Below, in pieces: positions 1-10,966 of a stretch of 64,000 nt of DNA. The notes under the pieces are model-generated. The model had not been told where the DNA came from, searched no databases, and saw only the letters and a list, made by a program, of their open reading frames with translations. A program made the translations under genes and the position numbers. The DNA lies in NCBI GenBank assembly GCA_047967505.1, contig CM106540.1. The stretch is one strand, 5' to 3'. The stretch is from Dipteris shenzhenensis. Its lineage: Eukaryota; Polypodiophyta; Polypodiopsida; Gleicheniales. Numbering within the stretch: position 1 is the stretch's first letter; every line of letters begins with the position of its first letter.

Positions 1-781
1 GATAATGAACCTGAAGAAGGTACCCATACCAATGATGACTCAGATTTTCCTTGGGACCTTAAAACAGAGGCTGCAAATGCTGAAATTGAAGATCAAATCT
101 TTGATAATGACCTAGCCATTCTGCATGCCCTAATGGCAGTCGAGCTCCCAAAAGTTGAACCTTCGCAGTTAATAACAGCAGAAGATCCTGCAAGAAAGCT
201 GCAGGAGGAAATTGCAGAAAAGCTAAGGTGGAACACTTCAATGAATTCAAACGAGTCCAATCAAGGATCGTCGAATTGTACCTTGCAAAGTCAACTCCCT
301 CAAAATCAGAACCACCGCCTCTTAAATGGTCCCTTGAGGGACTAGAAGGAGTATGTGCAGCACATGAACCCTTATTGGGAAACACCTTACTAGTGGAAAA
401 GTTACCCCACAGTTCCCAACATAAGAAGTTTCGGAAATATAAGCCACATGTGCGGATGAAGCTCGATCAAGAGACTTCAGAAAAAGAAAGAAAAGAAGAG
501 CCTAACAAATTAATAAATGCAACTATGCCACCCAGTACACATGACACATGTTAGGCTAGTTCAACTCCATCAGAGGCCAATCTTCGAGAAGTGCCGGAAT
601 ACTTTAAGAATTATACAAGTGGCAGTGCGCCAATAGCAATGCCAAGACCACTCAGAGAATCTGAAGTTCAAGAAACTGATAACATTGGAGAAACTCCAAT
701 CTATGAGGGACCGGCAAAAACACGCACAATAGACCTCGCCCTTGAAGGGGAGGAAGAAAAATGGGTTTGATTGGGAAATAG
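1..781 (+). pseudogene. Ty3/gypsy polyprotein linker upstream of reverse transcriptase, degenerate
   Basis: The reading frame is open from the window edge to 345 and is continued in another frame (about 228-554), so a frameshift lies near 228-240. Stops follow at 552-554 and 768-770. The translation is acidic and charged, rich in Glu, Lys and Pro, with no protease or zinc-knuckle motif. It directly precedes the reverse transcriptase. I infer the poorly conserved spacer between protease and RT found in long non-chromoviral gypsy polyproteins. The gag and protease would lie left of the window. The assignment rests mainly on position. Confidence 0.5.
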
Positions 782-3120
782 CTCTATCAAGAAGATGAAA
801 CCAAACTCAAAGACCTCCTAATGGAATACCGTGACTGCCTAGCATGGTCATACAAAGAGATGAAAGGAATTTCACTAGAAGTGGCAGTACACACGATACC
901 TATAAGGGAAGGTGCTCACCCTAAGGTATGTGGACCTTATCGCACAAATCCTAAATATGGCACCATGGTTTATGACGAGCTGGAAAAACTCCTAGATGCC
1001 AGATTCATCTATGAGATAGAGCACACTGATTGGGTTTCACCCATTGTCATTGTACCTAAACGCAACAAGAAGCTCAGAATATGCGTAAACTTGAAAAATG
1101 TGAATGCTGCCACAATTAGGGATCACCACCCCCTACCCTTAACAGAAACAGTGTTGGAAAAGGTGGCAGGACCCGAAATATATAGCTTCTTGGATGGCTT
1201 CAGTGGCTATAACCAAGTGCAAATTGCTCCTCAAGACCAATCAAAAACAGCATTTGCTACAGAATGGGGTATTTTTGCATATAGAGTCATGCCATTCGGC
1301 TTTTGTAATGCCCCGGCCACATTCCAACGAGTCATGTTCACAGCTTTCAAGTCATTTTTGAATAAGTTTTTACAGGTGTTCTTCGATGATTTGTGCATCC
1401 ATTCAAACAAACAGGACCACTTCAAATGTCTTGAAGAAGTACTAATCAAATGTAGGGAGTATGGCATCTCCCTAAATCCAACAAAATGCCAGTTCATGGT
1501 CACCCACAGAGTTGTTTTGGGACACATTGTCTCTCAACATGGGATTGCAACTGACATGGACAAAATTAAAATCATCATGGAATTGCCTCCTCCTACAAAT
1601 TCCAAAGGTGTATAGGTCTTTATGGGACATGCTAGCTATAATAGAAGATTTATATTGCGGTATGCCATGATAGCTAGACCACTTTACAAATTATTAGTGG
1701 AGTTCTTATGGACCGAAGAGTGCGACCAAGCCTTTGAGCTTTTAAAATGGCGCCTAATCACAACACCCATCCTTATATCTCCCAATTAGGATATTGATTT
1801 TCATGTTCATACTGATGGATCCAAGTATGCAATTGGGAGTGTGCTTTGTCAACCTGGTGAACATAAGAAAGACTACCCCATCTACTTCGCCAGTCGACAA
1901 CTCAATGATGCAGAGATCAACTATACAACCACAGAAAGAGAAGCCCTAGCAATGGTGTATAGTGTAAAAAAATTTTGGCACTATCTACTCGCAAATGATT
2001 TTGTCTTCTACACTGACCATCAAGCATTGCTTTATCTTGTAAACCGGCCGTGTACCACAGGAAGAATAACCAGATGGCTCCTCTTGCTGCAAGAATTCAA
2101 CTTCAAAATCGTGGTCCACAAAGGTGCCCAACACTACATTGCCGATCACATGTCTCGAGTCAAGTCAGGAGAAGAAGCCACTGGAGTAGAAGACGACTTA
2201 CCAGATGCCACACTATTTCAAATAGATGCTGTTCCAGAATGGTGTGGTGATATCATTGGGTACTTGATGGCAGGAAGACCACCCCCTGACATGAAAGTAG
2301 TAGATGCCAGAAAATTGATTCTAAAGGCTGCACCCTATCAACTCATTGCAGGACAACTGTACAAGATGGGCAAGGACCAGATATTAAGAAGATGTGTAAT
2401 GCCTCATGAGATCCTGCCAATCCTGAGTGAAGTCCATGAAGGCATTGCAGGAGGACACTTCCAAGGGGAAGCCAGAGCAAGAAAAGTTCTCCTCGCAGGC
2501 TACTGGTGGCCAACACTGTGGACAGATGCCTATGAATATGTAAAAGGATGTGATGTATGCCAATGGACTATTAAACCACAACACAAAGACTTCAATCCCC
2601 TAACACCAATTGTTGCACAACAACCATTTGAAAAATGGGGGATTGACTATGTGGGTCCCATACATCCAGCAGCAAAAGGAACACAAGCACGCTACATCAT
2701 TGTGGCCACTGATTACTTTACAAAATGGGCTGAAGCTAAAGCAGTCGGAAAGGTAGATGCCAGAAGCACAGCAAGATTCTTATACGAAAATGTGATCACC
2801 CGATTTAGATGCCCCATTGAAATTGTGTCGGATAGAGGCACACATTTTGTCAATGAGCTAATCCAAGAACTCTTGTCTAGCTTCATGGTCATCCATAGAA
2901 AAAGCACACCCCACTACCCCTAAGGGAATGGACTAGCAGAATCCACAAACAAAATCATATGCAATATCCTCACTAAGGCGTTCTGATTGGGCAGAGAAAC
3001 TGAATGCAGCTTTATGGGCATACAGAACCACATTCAAGGTCAGTACAGGGAACACACCTTTTTAATTGGTGTACAGCCTTGAAGCCGTGGTCCCACTCGA
3101 ATTTGTAATACCAAGTCTAT
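782..3120 (+). pseudogene. Ty3/gypsy pol: reverse transcriptase, RNase H, integrase (broken)
   Basis: One frame runs from about 782 to 2986 and encodes the retroelement enzymes in gypsy order. RT shows the MPFGFCNAPATFQR motif and a catalytic VFFDDLCIHS box (about 1376-1405). RNase H starts near 1807 with HTDGS and continues with a TDHQALLYLV segment. Integrase has an HHCC finger (CDVCQ near 2550), then WGIDYVGP, SDRGTHF and GNGLAES, supplying the D, D and E residues. Stops interrupt it at 1613-1615, 1787-1789, 2921-2923 and 2984-2986, and the C-terminal LNAALWAYRTTF segment sits in another frame. The FFDD box and long upstream spacer suggest the Tat/Athila side of the family. It cannot encode a working polyprotein. 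Confidence 0.9.
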
Positions 3121-3600
3121 GCATCGCAGTACAGGGATGCATGGGTGATCATGAGTCCTTGAAAAAAAGGCTCTGTCAGTTGGAAAAGCATACAGAGACC
3201 TAGTTTAGGATTAAACCCTAAACCTAAAATCACATCCTATAAAAACCCACTCCACCCCCTCATTCTTCATCTTTCACTTTTTGCCTCCATTCTCTTCTTC
3301 ATTCTGAGCCCCCCGCAAGACACTCCTCCCTCTCCATCGACCACCAGCTTACTCCCATCCTCACATTGTAAGTGACTTTGAGCCCTTCTTACAGCGATAA
3401 CCTAGCCTTCCACCCACCGTCCATTGTTCCACAACAATCCCATTACATCGAGAAAGACTTGGAGAGCATTCAGGTTACCACTTCTCCCTCCTTTTCGATT
3501 TCCGTCCGTCAAGTTTTTGTGCTCTTTTTTTTTTTTTTTTAAAGACTCAGCACAATGACCCAAAGAGTGTGGGCTTCATTCCATTATGGGGTATTTATAC
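3121..3600 (+). promoter_or_regulatory. promoter-like stretch after gypsy pol: telo-box and TATA box
   Basis: Shortly after the pol remnant there is AAACCCTAAACC (3213-3224), a plant telo-box, then a good TATA box (TATAAAAA, 3238-3245), followed by CT-rich leader-like sequence and a T tract at 3527-3540. The position would suit the promoter of a 3' LTR, but no second LTR lies in the window to fix its ends. A fragment of a host promoter is the alternative. Confidence 0.3.
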
Positions 3601-3625
3601 AAGTTGGAGAGCTTCTCTCTCTGCA

Positions 3626-3880
3626 TGTAACACAAAGTCATATCACAAAGTTGTAACACAAAGTTATATCACAAAGTTGTAACACAAAGTTGTAACACAT
3701 TCTCTCTCTACATGTAGAAGTTGTAACACAAAGTTGTTACACAAAGTTGTAACACAAAGTTGTGTCACAAAGTCATAACACATTCTCTCTCTACATGTAG
3801 AAGTTGTTACACAAAGTTGTAACACAAAGTTGTATCTAGAAGTTGTAACACAAAGTTGTATCACAAAGTTGTATCACTTT
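3626..3880. repeat. minisatellite of ACACAAAGTTGTA-type units
   Basis: A 12-13 bp unit (ACACAAAGTTGTA with small changes) is repeated many times. A second motif, CATTCTCTCTCTACATGTAG, interrupts the run at least twice, giving a rough higher-order unit of about 80 bp. The minus-strand ORF through it is a by-product of the repeat and is not called as a gene. Confidence 0.85.
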
Positions 3881-5713
3881 CCCTTTCTACATAAGTTCAT
3901 GTTGGCACAGAGTCAACAGTGTGATACAACTTTGTGTTACAGAGATTGAAGTATTCTTCAATATTCTTGGATGATTGAGATGCAAGTGCTCAAACAATGC
4001 TGCCACAGTAAGTAGAACCTGTTTCAGGATGAGGCCGCATTCCAGGCATATCGAGCAGTAGCTAGTTCTCTGAAATATTACGCGTCCCATAGTCTAGATG
4101 TATGAACGTTTAGGCAAAGTTTTCAAAGAGACGATACTACGACGTCGAACCACCCCTTCACATTGGCGTTTTGCTGATGTGAGGTCAGGTGAACACAAGC
4201 CTTTTGATTCACCAGAAGTGTATATACTACAGTTGGTGCAACACCCAGAAATTCCTTTAGAAGCTATGGAATGTCTATATATTTGCAAAATATATGTCTC
4301 CTTGCTATTGGAAGACCAGTGCAAACAATCTCAAACAATAATGAAAACCATGCAGGAGAGCTCTATCATGAGCAATTCTCATATCAGGTTATCGTTAAAA
4401 TGGATTGCCCTTTGTATGATTATGTATCTAGTATTCCCACTATCCGCAATGCTATGAACAAATGGTTTGTATCATACCCAGATCGTTCAACGACATAACC
4501 CCTTAAAGATCCTAATCTCGATTATATAAACAACCCAGGCCTCTAGCAAACTTGTGAAGGGGCATTGGACGGTCTGACCTAGGCTGAGAAAATGTTGAGG
4601 GAATGACTCTTTTGAGCCAGGAAAACCCAAGTTTGAGCACATGTTAGTTGTCAAAATTAAGCTGAGAAAGTTCAGAGAAAAAAACATTAGCGTGGCAAAC
4701 CTTTCCAATCCCCTTAGAAGTGTTCGTTAATTAGATTTGTCAAATGGATCTTCAAGGCCATTGAGACCTGAGGCAATGGATTTTGCAAAGGTAGTGCTTA
4801 CTTGTAAGCTTGGAAGTTTGCTGGATAGACGTAAGGAAGTTTGAAGAAATTCCTTCAGAAGCGTTCGGAGTAATCAAGAAAACTCGAGTGCAGAAAAGGC
4901 TATGGAAAGTCCAAACGACACCTCGTTTCTTCACTGGCCTCCACCAGTTTGGGAACTACAAGCTTCGCAAGCTTTCTCGGTCAATCCTTGGCCTGCATTT
5001 GTAGGAAACCTCCACTAGCATAGTCACCTGGTTAGATTTGATGAATCCATACTTATCAACGGGCCTTAAGGGGGGTACCAATCTTGGTTCAAATTCTGCG
5101 AGATATGCTTGTGTGTTTTTCGTGTCCAAGTTAGCCCCTGGCACCCTCATTGACCAAGCAAGTGATCAGATGTGATGAGACTCAAGTCAGAGGCAATGCG
5201 GAATGACACAATGGCACAACAGCCTTTCAGCTTTCTCTATTATAGATGTTGGGCTTCTAACTCCAGGCAGATCGAAGAAGACCCTATATGTTTATTTCCA
5301 AAGCATACATCAAGGCTAGCTCGAGGAAAGAGAGGAAATGTGTGGGAGTACTGAAAAGCATAAATCTAGCATTGCTCTCAATCACAGATGAAGCAATGGA
5401 GGCAAAAAAATTGTGTGTTCGGAGTCACTACGGTGGGTAGGGTGCAAATCCAAGCAAGCACGGCGAGGCCCAGGGCCCGAAGGAACAACAAATTAAGCTA
5501 GTGACGAGAATTAGAATGTGACGAGAAAGCTAGTGACAAGAATTAGAATGGTTGCAAGTGAGAAAGCTAGTGATGAGACCGAAGTCAAACCAACAACAAC
5601 AGTGCTGTAGAGGATCCCTTGTGGGCTGGATCGTCAAAGAGGACCTAATGGAGAGGATGGGGGAAAAGATACCGGAGAGGTCCTCAAGACCTTATGGGCT
5701 GGATCATCGAAGA
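3881..5713. other. intergenic sequence with no recognisable gene
   Basis: I see no conserved domain, RNA gene or clear transposon end here. The longest open frame (4098-4457, + strand, 119 codons) has no motif I recognise, and another ORF overlaps it on the opposite strand. Lys- and Arg-rich short ORFs are scattered without continuity. Treat as decayed repeat or unique spacer. Confidence 0.5.
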
Positions 5714-5983
5714 GGATGGCACCACCTACAAGAAATCTTTTCCTCACCCTCACTCTCACTAACAAGCATCACCCTCCTCACTCTCATCAAGCTCTTTGTC
5801 CAAGGAGTTTGACATGCATCTCCCCCTATTCCGCCAGCGGAATAGGGGGAGATGCATGTCAAACTCCTTGGACCTTAGTGATCTTAGTGACTCCTCAAAG
5901 GAGTTTGACATGCATCTACCCCTATTCTGCCAGCAGAATAGGGGGAGATGCATGTCAAACTCCTTGGACAAAGAGCTTGATGA
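5714..5983. mobile_element. foldback (MITE-like) element with two internal hairpins, copy 1, with shared flank
   Basis: A left flank (5714-5785, starting GATGGCACCACCTACAAGAA) is shared with copy 2. The element proper is at 5784-5983. Its outer inverted repeat pairs CTCATCAAGCTCTTTG with CAAAGAGCTTGATGAG. Inside are two successive hairpins. The first has perfect 37-bp arms at 5798-5834 and 5837-5873 around a 2-nt loop. The second has 33-bp arms at 5898-5930 and 5933-5965 with one mismatch (5918/5945). The hairpins are near-repeats of each other, separated by a CCTTAGTGATCTTAGTGACT spacer. No coding capacity. The predicted single-strand fold is a stem with two side arms. Confidence 0.8.
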
Positions 5984-6470
5984 GTTGCAGGTCACCTTCG
6001 CGGATGGCAATGAAGAGTTGCTTCCCTATGTCCAATCTCATGCAGCTCACCGTCATCCCCATCGCAACCCGATCACACAAACTTCAATCACTTCTTTGTT
6101 TTCTCATTTCGGAAGCTTTCTATTGCCGTAGATCATCCGTCGGAAATCATCTTGCTCTCTGACCTTGCTGAATTTTTTTTGCCTCCTCGACACCTTCCAT
6201 GGACGAGACCAGCTGCTGCTTTCTTTTTCTTCCCTTTTTAATCTCGCAAGCAGCTAGCTACCTTCCTTCATGTAGCTTCTTTGCTTTTGTTGCTCCTGCT
6301 TCAATCTCACAAGCTATCTTCCATGTAGCTACATCATTTGCTTTTGCTTCAATTTCGCAAGCTTATCTTCCATGTAGCATCATTTGCTTCTACTTCTGCT
6401 TCAATCTCGCAAGCTACCATCCATGGAGCATCAATATTTGCTTCTGCTTCTGAGGATGGATCGTCGAAGA
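5984..6470. other. spacer between foldback copies
   Basis: No gene recognised. It contains a short imperfect repeat built on CAATCTCGCAAGCTA-like phrases near 6239-6415 (at least four occurrences, 50-60 bp apart), which makes the overlapping ORFs artefactual. Confidence 0.4.
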
Positions 6471-6760
6471 AGATGGCACCACCTACAAGAAATATTTTCC
6501 TACTGCAGATCGAACATCCCTCACTCTCGCTAACAAGCATCACCCTCCTCTCCTCTAATGCATCCTACAAAGGCCTTTGTTAGAGGAGTTTGACATGCAT
6601 CTCCCTCTATTCCACCGACGGAATAGGGGGAGATGCATGTCAAACTCCTTGTACCTTAGTGACCTTAGTGACTCCTCAAAGGAGTTTGACATGCATCTCC
6701 CCCTATTCTGCCGGTGGAATAGGGGAAGATGCATGTCAAACTCCTTGGACAAAGACCTTT
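6471..6760. mobile_element. foldback element with two internal hairpins, copy 2, with shared flank
   Basis: The same architecture as the copy near 5.8 kb. A flank at 6471-6553 matches the earlier flank apart from an insertion of about 12 bp. The outer inverted repeat pairs about 6567-6588 with 6741-6762. The inner hairpins have arms at 6584-6613/6620-6649 and about 6679-6709/6716-6746, with more mismatches near the loops than in copy 1. Because the flank is copied too, the pair may come from a local duplication and not from two insertions. Confidence 0.75.
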
Positions 6761-7156
6761 GCATTCAAGCTCTTCGAAACCAGCTGCCAATCTTGCATAT
6801 TGCACATGCCTCCAAAGATTTGTGTGGGTGTTGCTCCTTTCGAACATAGCTAAACTCCATAGAGAGTCCGTAGCCAATAGACTTTCTCTCTCAGCTTGCC
6901 GGTTGCACACTCCTTAGTCCAGACTCCATAGCCATACTCTCTCTCTCCCCCACTCTGCCACTTGTGTGTGTCCCTTGCCAGCCCCCCCGTCCCTTTCTCT
7001 GCCTCCTTGATTGAAGGTTTGAGGCTTGCTTGAATAGATTCCTGCCCTTTCAAACTCTAATCAAGAAGATCATTCACCTCCTCAACAAATGTAGATTTGG
7101 AGCTCTAAACAAACTGATCAGGAAGATGATTCACCTCCTTAGGTCAATCACAAGAT
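6761..7156. other. intergenic, no gene seen
   Basis: Short spacer. A phrase near 7062-7090 (AAGATCATTCACCTCCTC) recurs in altered form at 7114-7141, so there is a small local duplication. No domain or RNA gene recognised. Confidence 0.4.
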
Positions 7157-7480
7157 GTCTCACTTGCAGCTTTTGCACATACACAATGGGGGAATACACA
7201 CATAGATGGAGGCTGAAAATAGTTTTCCTCTTTTTAGTTGTTAAAGCCAAAAGAACTCTAGTACAAAGAAATAGAAGAACCCTATATGTGGGTATCAAAC
7301 CAAACTCAGCTAACTAAGGTGGCATACTAACTGAGCCACAAACTAGAGTACATAAGGATAGCTATCATCCAGCTATTATTCATGGGTGGTGTACCAACTG
7401 CATCTATAGCTAACAAGTCGGTGACATAAATGTACAATGGTCACCTTGGCATATCACGAGTGGAGCTCAATATCTCAACA
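7157..7480 (-). repeat. 3' LTR of copia element E1, truncated
   Basis: Matches the ~350-bp LTRs at 57822-58174 and 62977-63326 (both on the minus strand) and, inverted, those at 40581 and 45963. Homology starts near 7157, so about 30 bp of the outer LTR end are missing. The inner boundary at 7480 is the conserved ...TCTCAACA. On the minus strand it is preceded by a purine tract (GAGCTCGAGGGGGAG), the expected polypurine primer. Confidence 0.85.
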
Positions 7481-8974
7481 CTCCCCCTCGAGCTCAATCC
7501 CAAATTCTTGCACACCAAGCAGGTCTCTGAACTTGCACAGCTTCTCTGTGCCCAATGCCTTTATGAAAATGTCATCTACCTGATCCTCTGTGCTGACATA
7601 AACTAGATCAATAAGACCTAGTAAAACCTTCTCCTGCACATAGTGATAATGCACCTCAATGTGCTTTCTTCTAGCATGATAGACTGGGTTATTTGCCAAG
7701 TGTATACTGCTCATGTTGCTACAATAAATGACAAATGGCCCATCTGTAGACTGATGCATATCATAAAGTAGCTTATGCAGCCATTGCTACAGCCCTGTGC
7801 TCAGCCTCTATGCTCGACAAGGCAACTGTAGGCTGTTTCTTGCTGCTCCAAGTGACTGTAGCACTCCCAAAAGAGAACACATATCCACTGGTAGATCGTC
7901 TATCAGAAATATTACGAGCCAAAGTGTATCCATGCAACTATATCTGAACCCTAGTCTCATAAAATAGTCCATATTGCAATGTGGACTTCACATACCTGAG
8001 TATGCGTCTAGCCGCATCCAAATGCAGTTTCCTTGGAGCCTGCATAAACTGACTTACCAATTTAACAGCATATCTCAAATCTGGCCTGGTAATAGTCATA
8101 TAAATCAAACTTCCTACTATGCATCTATACATAGTAGGGTCTTCGAGAAGCTCACCTGCATCTGCGATCAGCTTCACATTTTGCTCCAAAGGAACTGAAA
8201 TAGGCTTACAGCCTGTCATCCCATATTTGGACAGCATGTCCAATCCATACTGCCTCTGCAAGAGCAGTATCCCACTTGGTGATCTAATCACCTCAATGCC
8301 CAAGAAATAACGCAGCTCTCCCAAATCCTTCATCTCAAACTTCTGCTTCAATAGCATTTTCACATGAAGGATATCTTCATCACTATCACCTGTGATGATC
8401 AAATCATCAACATAAATGGCAAGTAGCATAATGCCTTTCTCTGTTTTTCTCACATAAAGTGAGAAATCTGCCTTGGAAATGTGAAATCCAATAGTGACAA
8501 GATACTATCCTATCTTGTGAGACCATGCTCTAGGTGCTTGCTTCAAGCCATACAAGGCTTTCTTCAACCTGCAAACAAACTCACGATGAACAACATGAAC
8601 ATAACCTGATGGCTGCTCCATAAAGACCTCTTCTTGCAAATCACCATGCAAGAAGGCATTCTTTACATCCATCTGATGTAAAGACCATCCCTTTGATGCG
8701 GCCATAGTAATGACTACTCTTATGGTTGCCATCCTTGCAACCGAGCTGAATGTTTCTTCATAATCAATGCCATATGTCTGTGCATACCCCTTGACAACTA
8801 ATCTTGCCTTGTATCTATTCACGGAACCATCTGCATTGTGCTTCACCTTATAAACCCACTTACAGCCAATTGCATTCTTGTCTTAAGGCAAGGGCACCAA
8901 TTCCCATGTAGCATTTTCTTCCAAGGCATCCATTTCTTCATCCATGGCTTTCTCCCATTTTTCTTTTCCCATGG
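7481..8974 (-). pseudogene. copia E1 pol remnant: reverse transcriptase and RNase H, 5'-truncated
   Basis: Read on the minus strand, the fragment begins inside RT and carries [27 protein letters not shown], the catalytic YVDDLIITGDS and YFLGIEVIRSPSG, then copia RNase H ([14 protein letters not shown]) running toward the LTR. A TAG at 8505-8507 interrupts RT at a position where E2 has Gln, and further breaks occur in RNase H (7760-7935). Similarity to E2 and E3 stops abruptly near 8974, where the CT-rich region begins. Gag, protease and integrase are absent. Confidence 0.9.
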
Positions 8975-9125
8975 TTCTCTCTCATTTCTCAAATTTACAA
9001 ACTCAAATTCGAATAAGAAACTAATTGAAATAGAACTCAAAAACTCAAATAAGAAACTAATTGAAAAATAATTGTAATGCCTACTAAAAAAAACCCCTCC
9101 TCTAGCTGCCACGGCCGCCAAGAGT
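8975..9125. repeat. A-rich module bordering the CT tract, copy a
   Basis: A phrase with AACTCAAAAACTCAAATAAG and AAGAAACTAATTGAAA is followed by a GC-rich core (CCACGGCCGCCAAGAG near 9109-9124). A closely similar A-rich phrase recurs at 9388-9480, and a looser one at 12449-12500. It marks a repeated module associated with the CT tract. No coding signal. Confidence 0.5.
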
Positions 9126-9254
9126 TTTCATTCTCTCTGTTTTACTCTTTGAGTTTTCATTCTCTCTCTCTCTCCCTCCGCCCCTCTTCTCTCTCTTAAT
9201 CTCTCTCCCCCTCTTCCTTCTCTTTCTCTCTTTCTCTCTCTCTCTCTCTCTCAC

Positions 9255-9299
<45 letters not shown>

Positions 9300-9387
9300 C
9301 TTTCTCTCCCTCCTTTCTTTTCTCTCTTAATCTCGTGCTCTCTCTCTCACACTCTCTCTAGCTCTCTCTTTCTCTCTATCTCTCTTT
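9126..9387. repeat. CT microsatellite
   Basis: Almost pure pyrimidine on the + strand, with long (CT)n runs at 9160-9360. Simple repeat. Confidence 0.9.
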
Positions 9388-9700
9388 TCAAATTTAGAAC
9401 ACAAATTTTAATAAGAAATTAATTGAAATAGAACTCAAAAACTTTAACAAGAAACTAATTGAAAAAGAATTGTAAGTAAAGAAAAAGAATTACAAAACGA
9501 ATTGTAGAATTGTGAGTAAAGAAAAAGAATCGCAAGTACCTGGAATAAGTGAAAAAAGTAAGGCTCTTCTTATTCTTTCTCTTCCGCTCTTGGTTGCTTC
9601 AATGAAATGAGGAGAGAATGAGAATGAATGAATGGAAAGAAGAGTATATATAAGAAAAAGTAGCCCACTCCTCCCACTCACGAATAAATTTGAATTTTTA
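9388..9700 (-). repeat. module repeated at 12449-12660, with TATA-like motif
   Basis: Shares ordered phrases with 12449-12660: an A-rich stretch, a CAAGTACCTGGAA phrase, TTGCTTCAATGAAATGAGG, then GAAGA(G/C)TATATATAA. On the minus strand this reads as a TATA box (9647-9656) followed about 35-40 bp later by ATTGAAGCAA. Two equally spaced copies suggest the end of a repeat family with its own promoter, such as an LTR. No terminal repeats or target duplications could be fixed. Confidence 0.45.
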
Positions 9701-10200
9701 AAAAAGAGAGGGAAATTCGAATTCATTCTTCTATATAAATTTGAATTCAAATTTGTGTTCAAATTTATTCTTGATACTTTCTTCTCATACGTCCCTCTTC
9801 ATTCTTCTCGTATGTCAAATCTTATTTGTCGCTCTTGCTCGTGATCATTCTACTCTTAGTTGTAAGAATTCGACCTCTCTCCCTCTACTCCTCTCCTCTT
9901 CTCTATCTAGTGGTCTCTCTCTCTTTCTTACGGAGCTCGCTCTCTATGGATGAAGCTTCCTCTCTAGTCGCATATCTCTGTCTCTCTAATCGCATACCTT
10001 CCCAACCTTCCTCTAGTCGTGTACCTTCCTCTCTCTCTCAAGTATTCTCATCTCTCCTCTCTCTCTAGTCGCTTACCTTCCCCTCTCCCTAAAGTTTTCT
10101 CATCTCTCTTCTCTCTCTACTAGTGTTTCCCTCTCCATCACATCTTCTCACCCCTCTCCCTCCCTCACTCCTCTCCCTCCCTTACTCCTCTAACTCTCCT
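9701..10200. other. CT-rich transitional sequence
   Basis: Pyrimidine-biased, with phrases such as TCTCTAGTCGCATA and CTCTAGTCGCTTACC repeated loosely at 9970-10140. ORFs here follow base composition. No gene called. Confidence 0.4.
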
Positions 10201-10915
10201 CTCATCCCTGGGGGCTGCGGCCCCTAGGAGTCCTCTCTCTCTCTCTCTTCCTTCTCTCTCTCTCCTCCCCTCCCCCCCCCTCTCTCTCTCTCTCCCTCCC
10301 CTCCCTCCCCTCACTCCTCTCTCTCTCTTCCCTCCCTTTTCCTCACTCCTCTCACCCTGGGGCTGCGGCCGCCAGGACCCCCCTCTCTCTCTCTCTCCCC
10401 CTCCCCTCCCTCTCCTCACTCCTCTCATCCTCCTCTCTCTCTCTCTCTCTCCCTCCCCTCCCTCCCCTCCCTCTCACCCTGGGGGCCGCGGCCGCTAGGA
10501 CCCCCCCTCTCTCTCTCTCCCTCCCCTCCCTCCCCTCCGTCTCACCCGGGGGCCGTAGTAACCAGGACCCCCCCCTCTCTCTCACTCTCTCTCTCTTTCG
10601 CTCCCTCCCCTCCCTCCTCTCTCTCTCTCTCCCTCCCCTCCCTCCCCTCCCTCTCACCTTGGGGGCCGCAGCCGCTAGAACCACCCCTCTCTCTCTCTCT
10701 CGCTCCCTCCCCTCCCTCCTCTCTCTCTCTCCCTCCCCTCCCTCCCCTTCCTCTCACCCTGGGGGCTGCGATTGGCAGGACCCCCCTCTCTCTCTTCTCT
10801 CTCTCTTGCTCTCTCTCTCCCTCCCCTCACTCCTTTCTCTCTCTCCCTCCCCTCCCTCCCCTCTCTCTCTCCCCTCCCTCCCCTCCCTCTCACCCTGGGG
10901 ACTGCAACCGCCAGG

Positions 10916-10966
<51 letters not shown>

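Noticed and set aside
59-385. Minus-strand 108-codon ORF
   Set aside because: Antisense shadow of the gypsy polyprotein frame.
3213-3224. Interstitial telomere
   Set aside because: Only about one and a half AAACCCT units; a telo-box promoter motif is enough to explain it.
4098-4457. 119-codon + strand ORF as a possible host gene
   Set aside because: No motif, overlapping ORFs on both strands, and no neighbouring exons or promoter signals.
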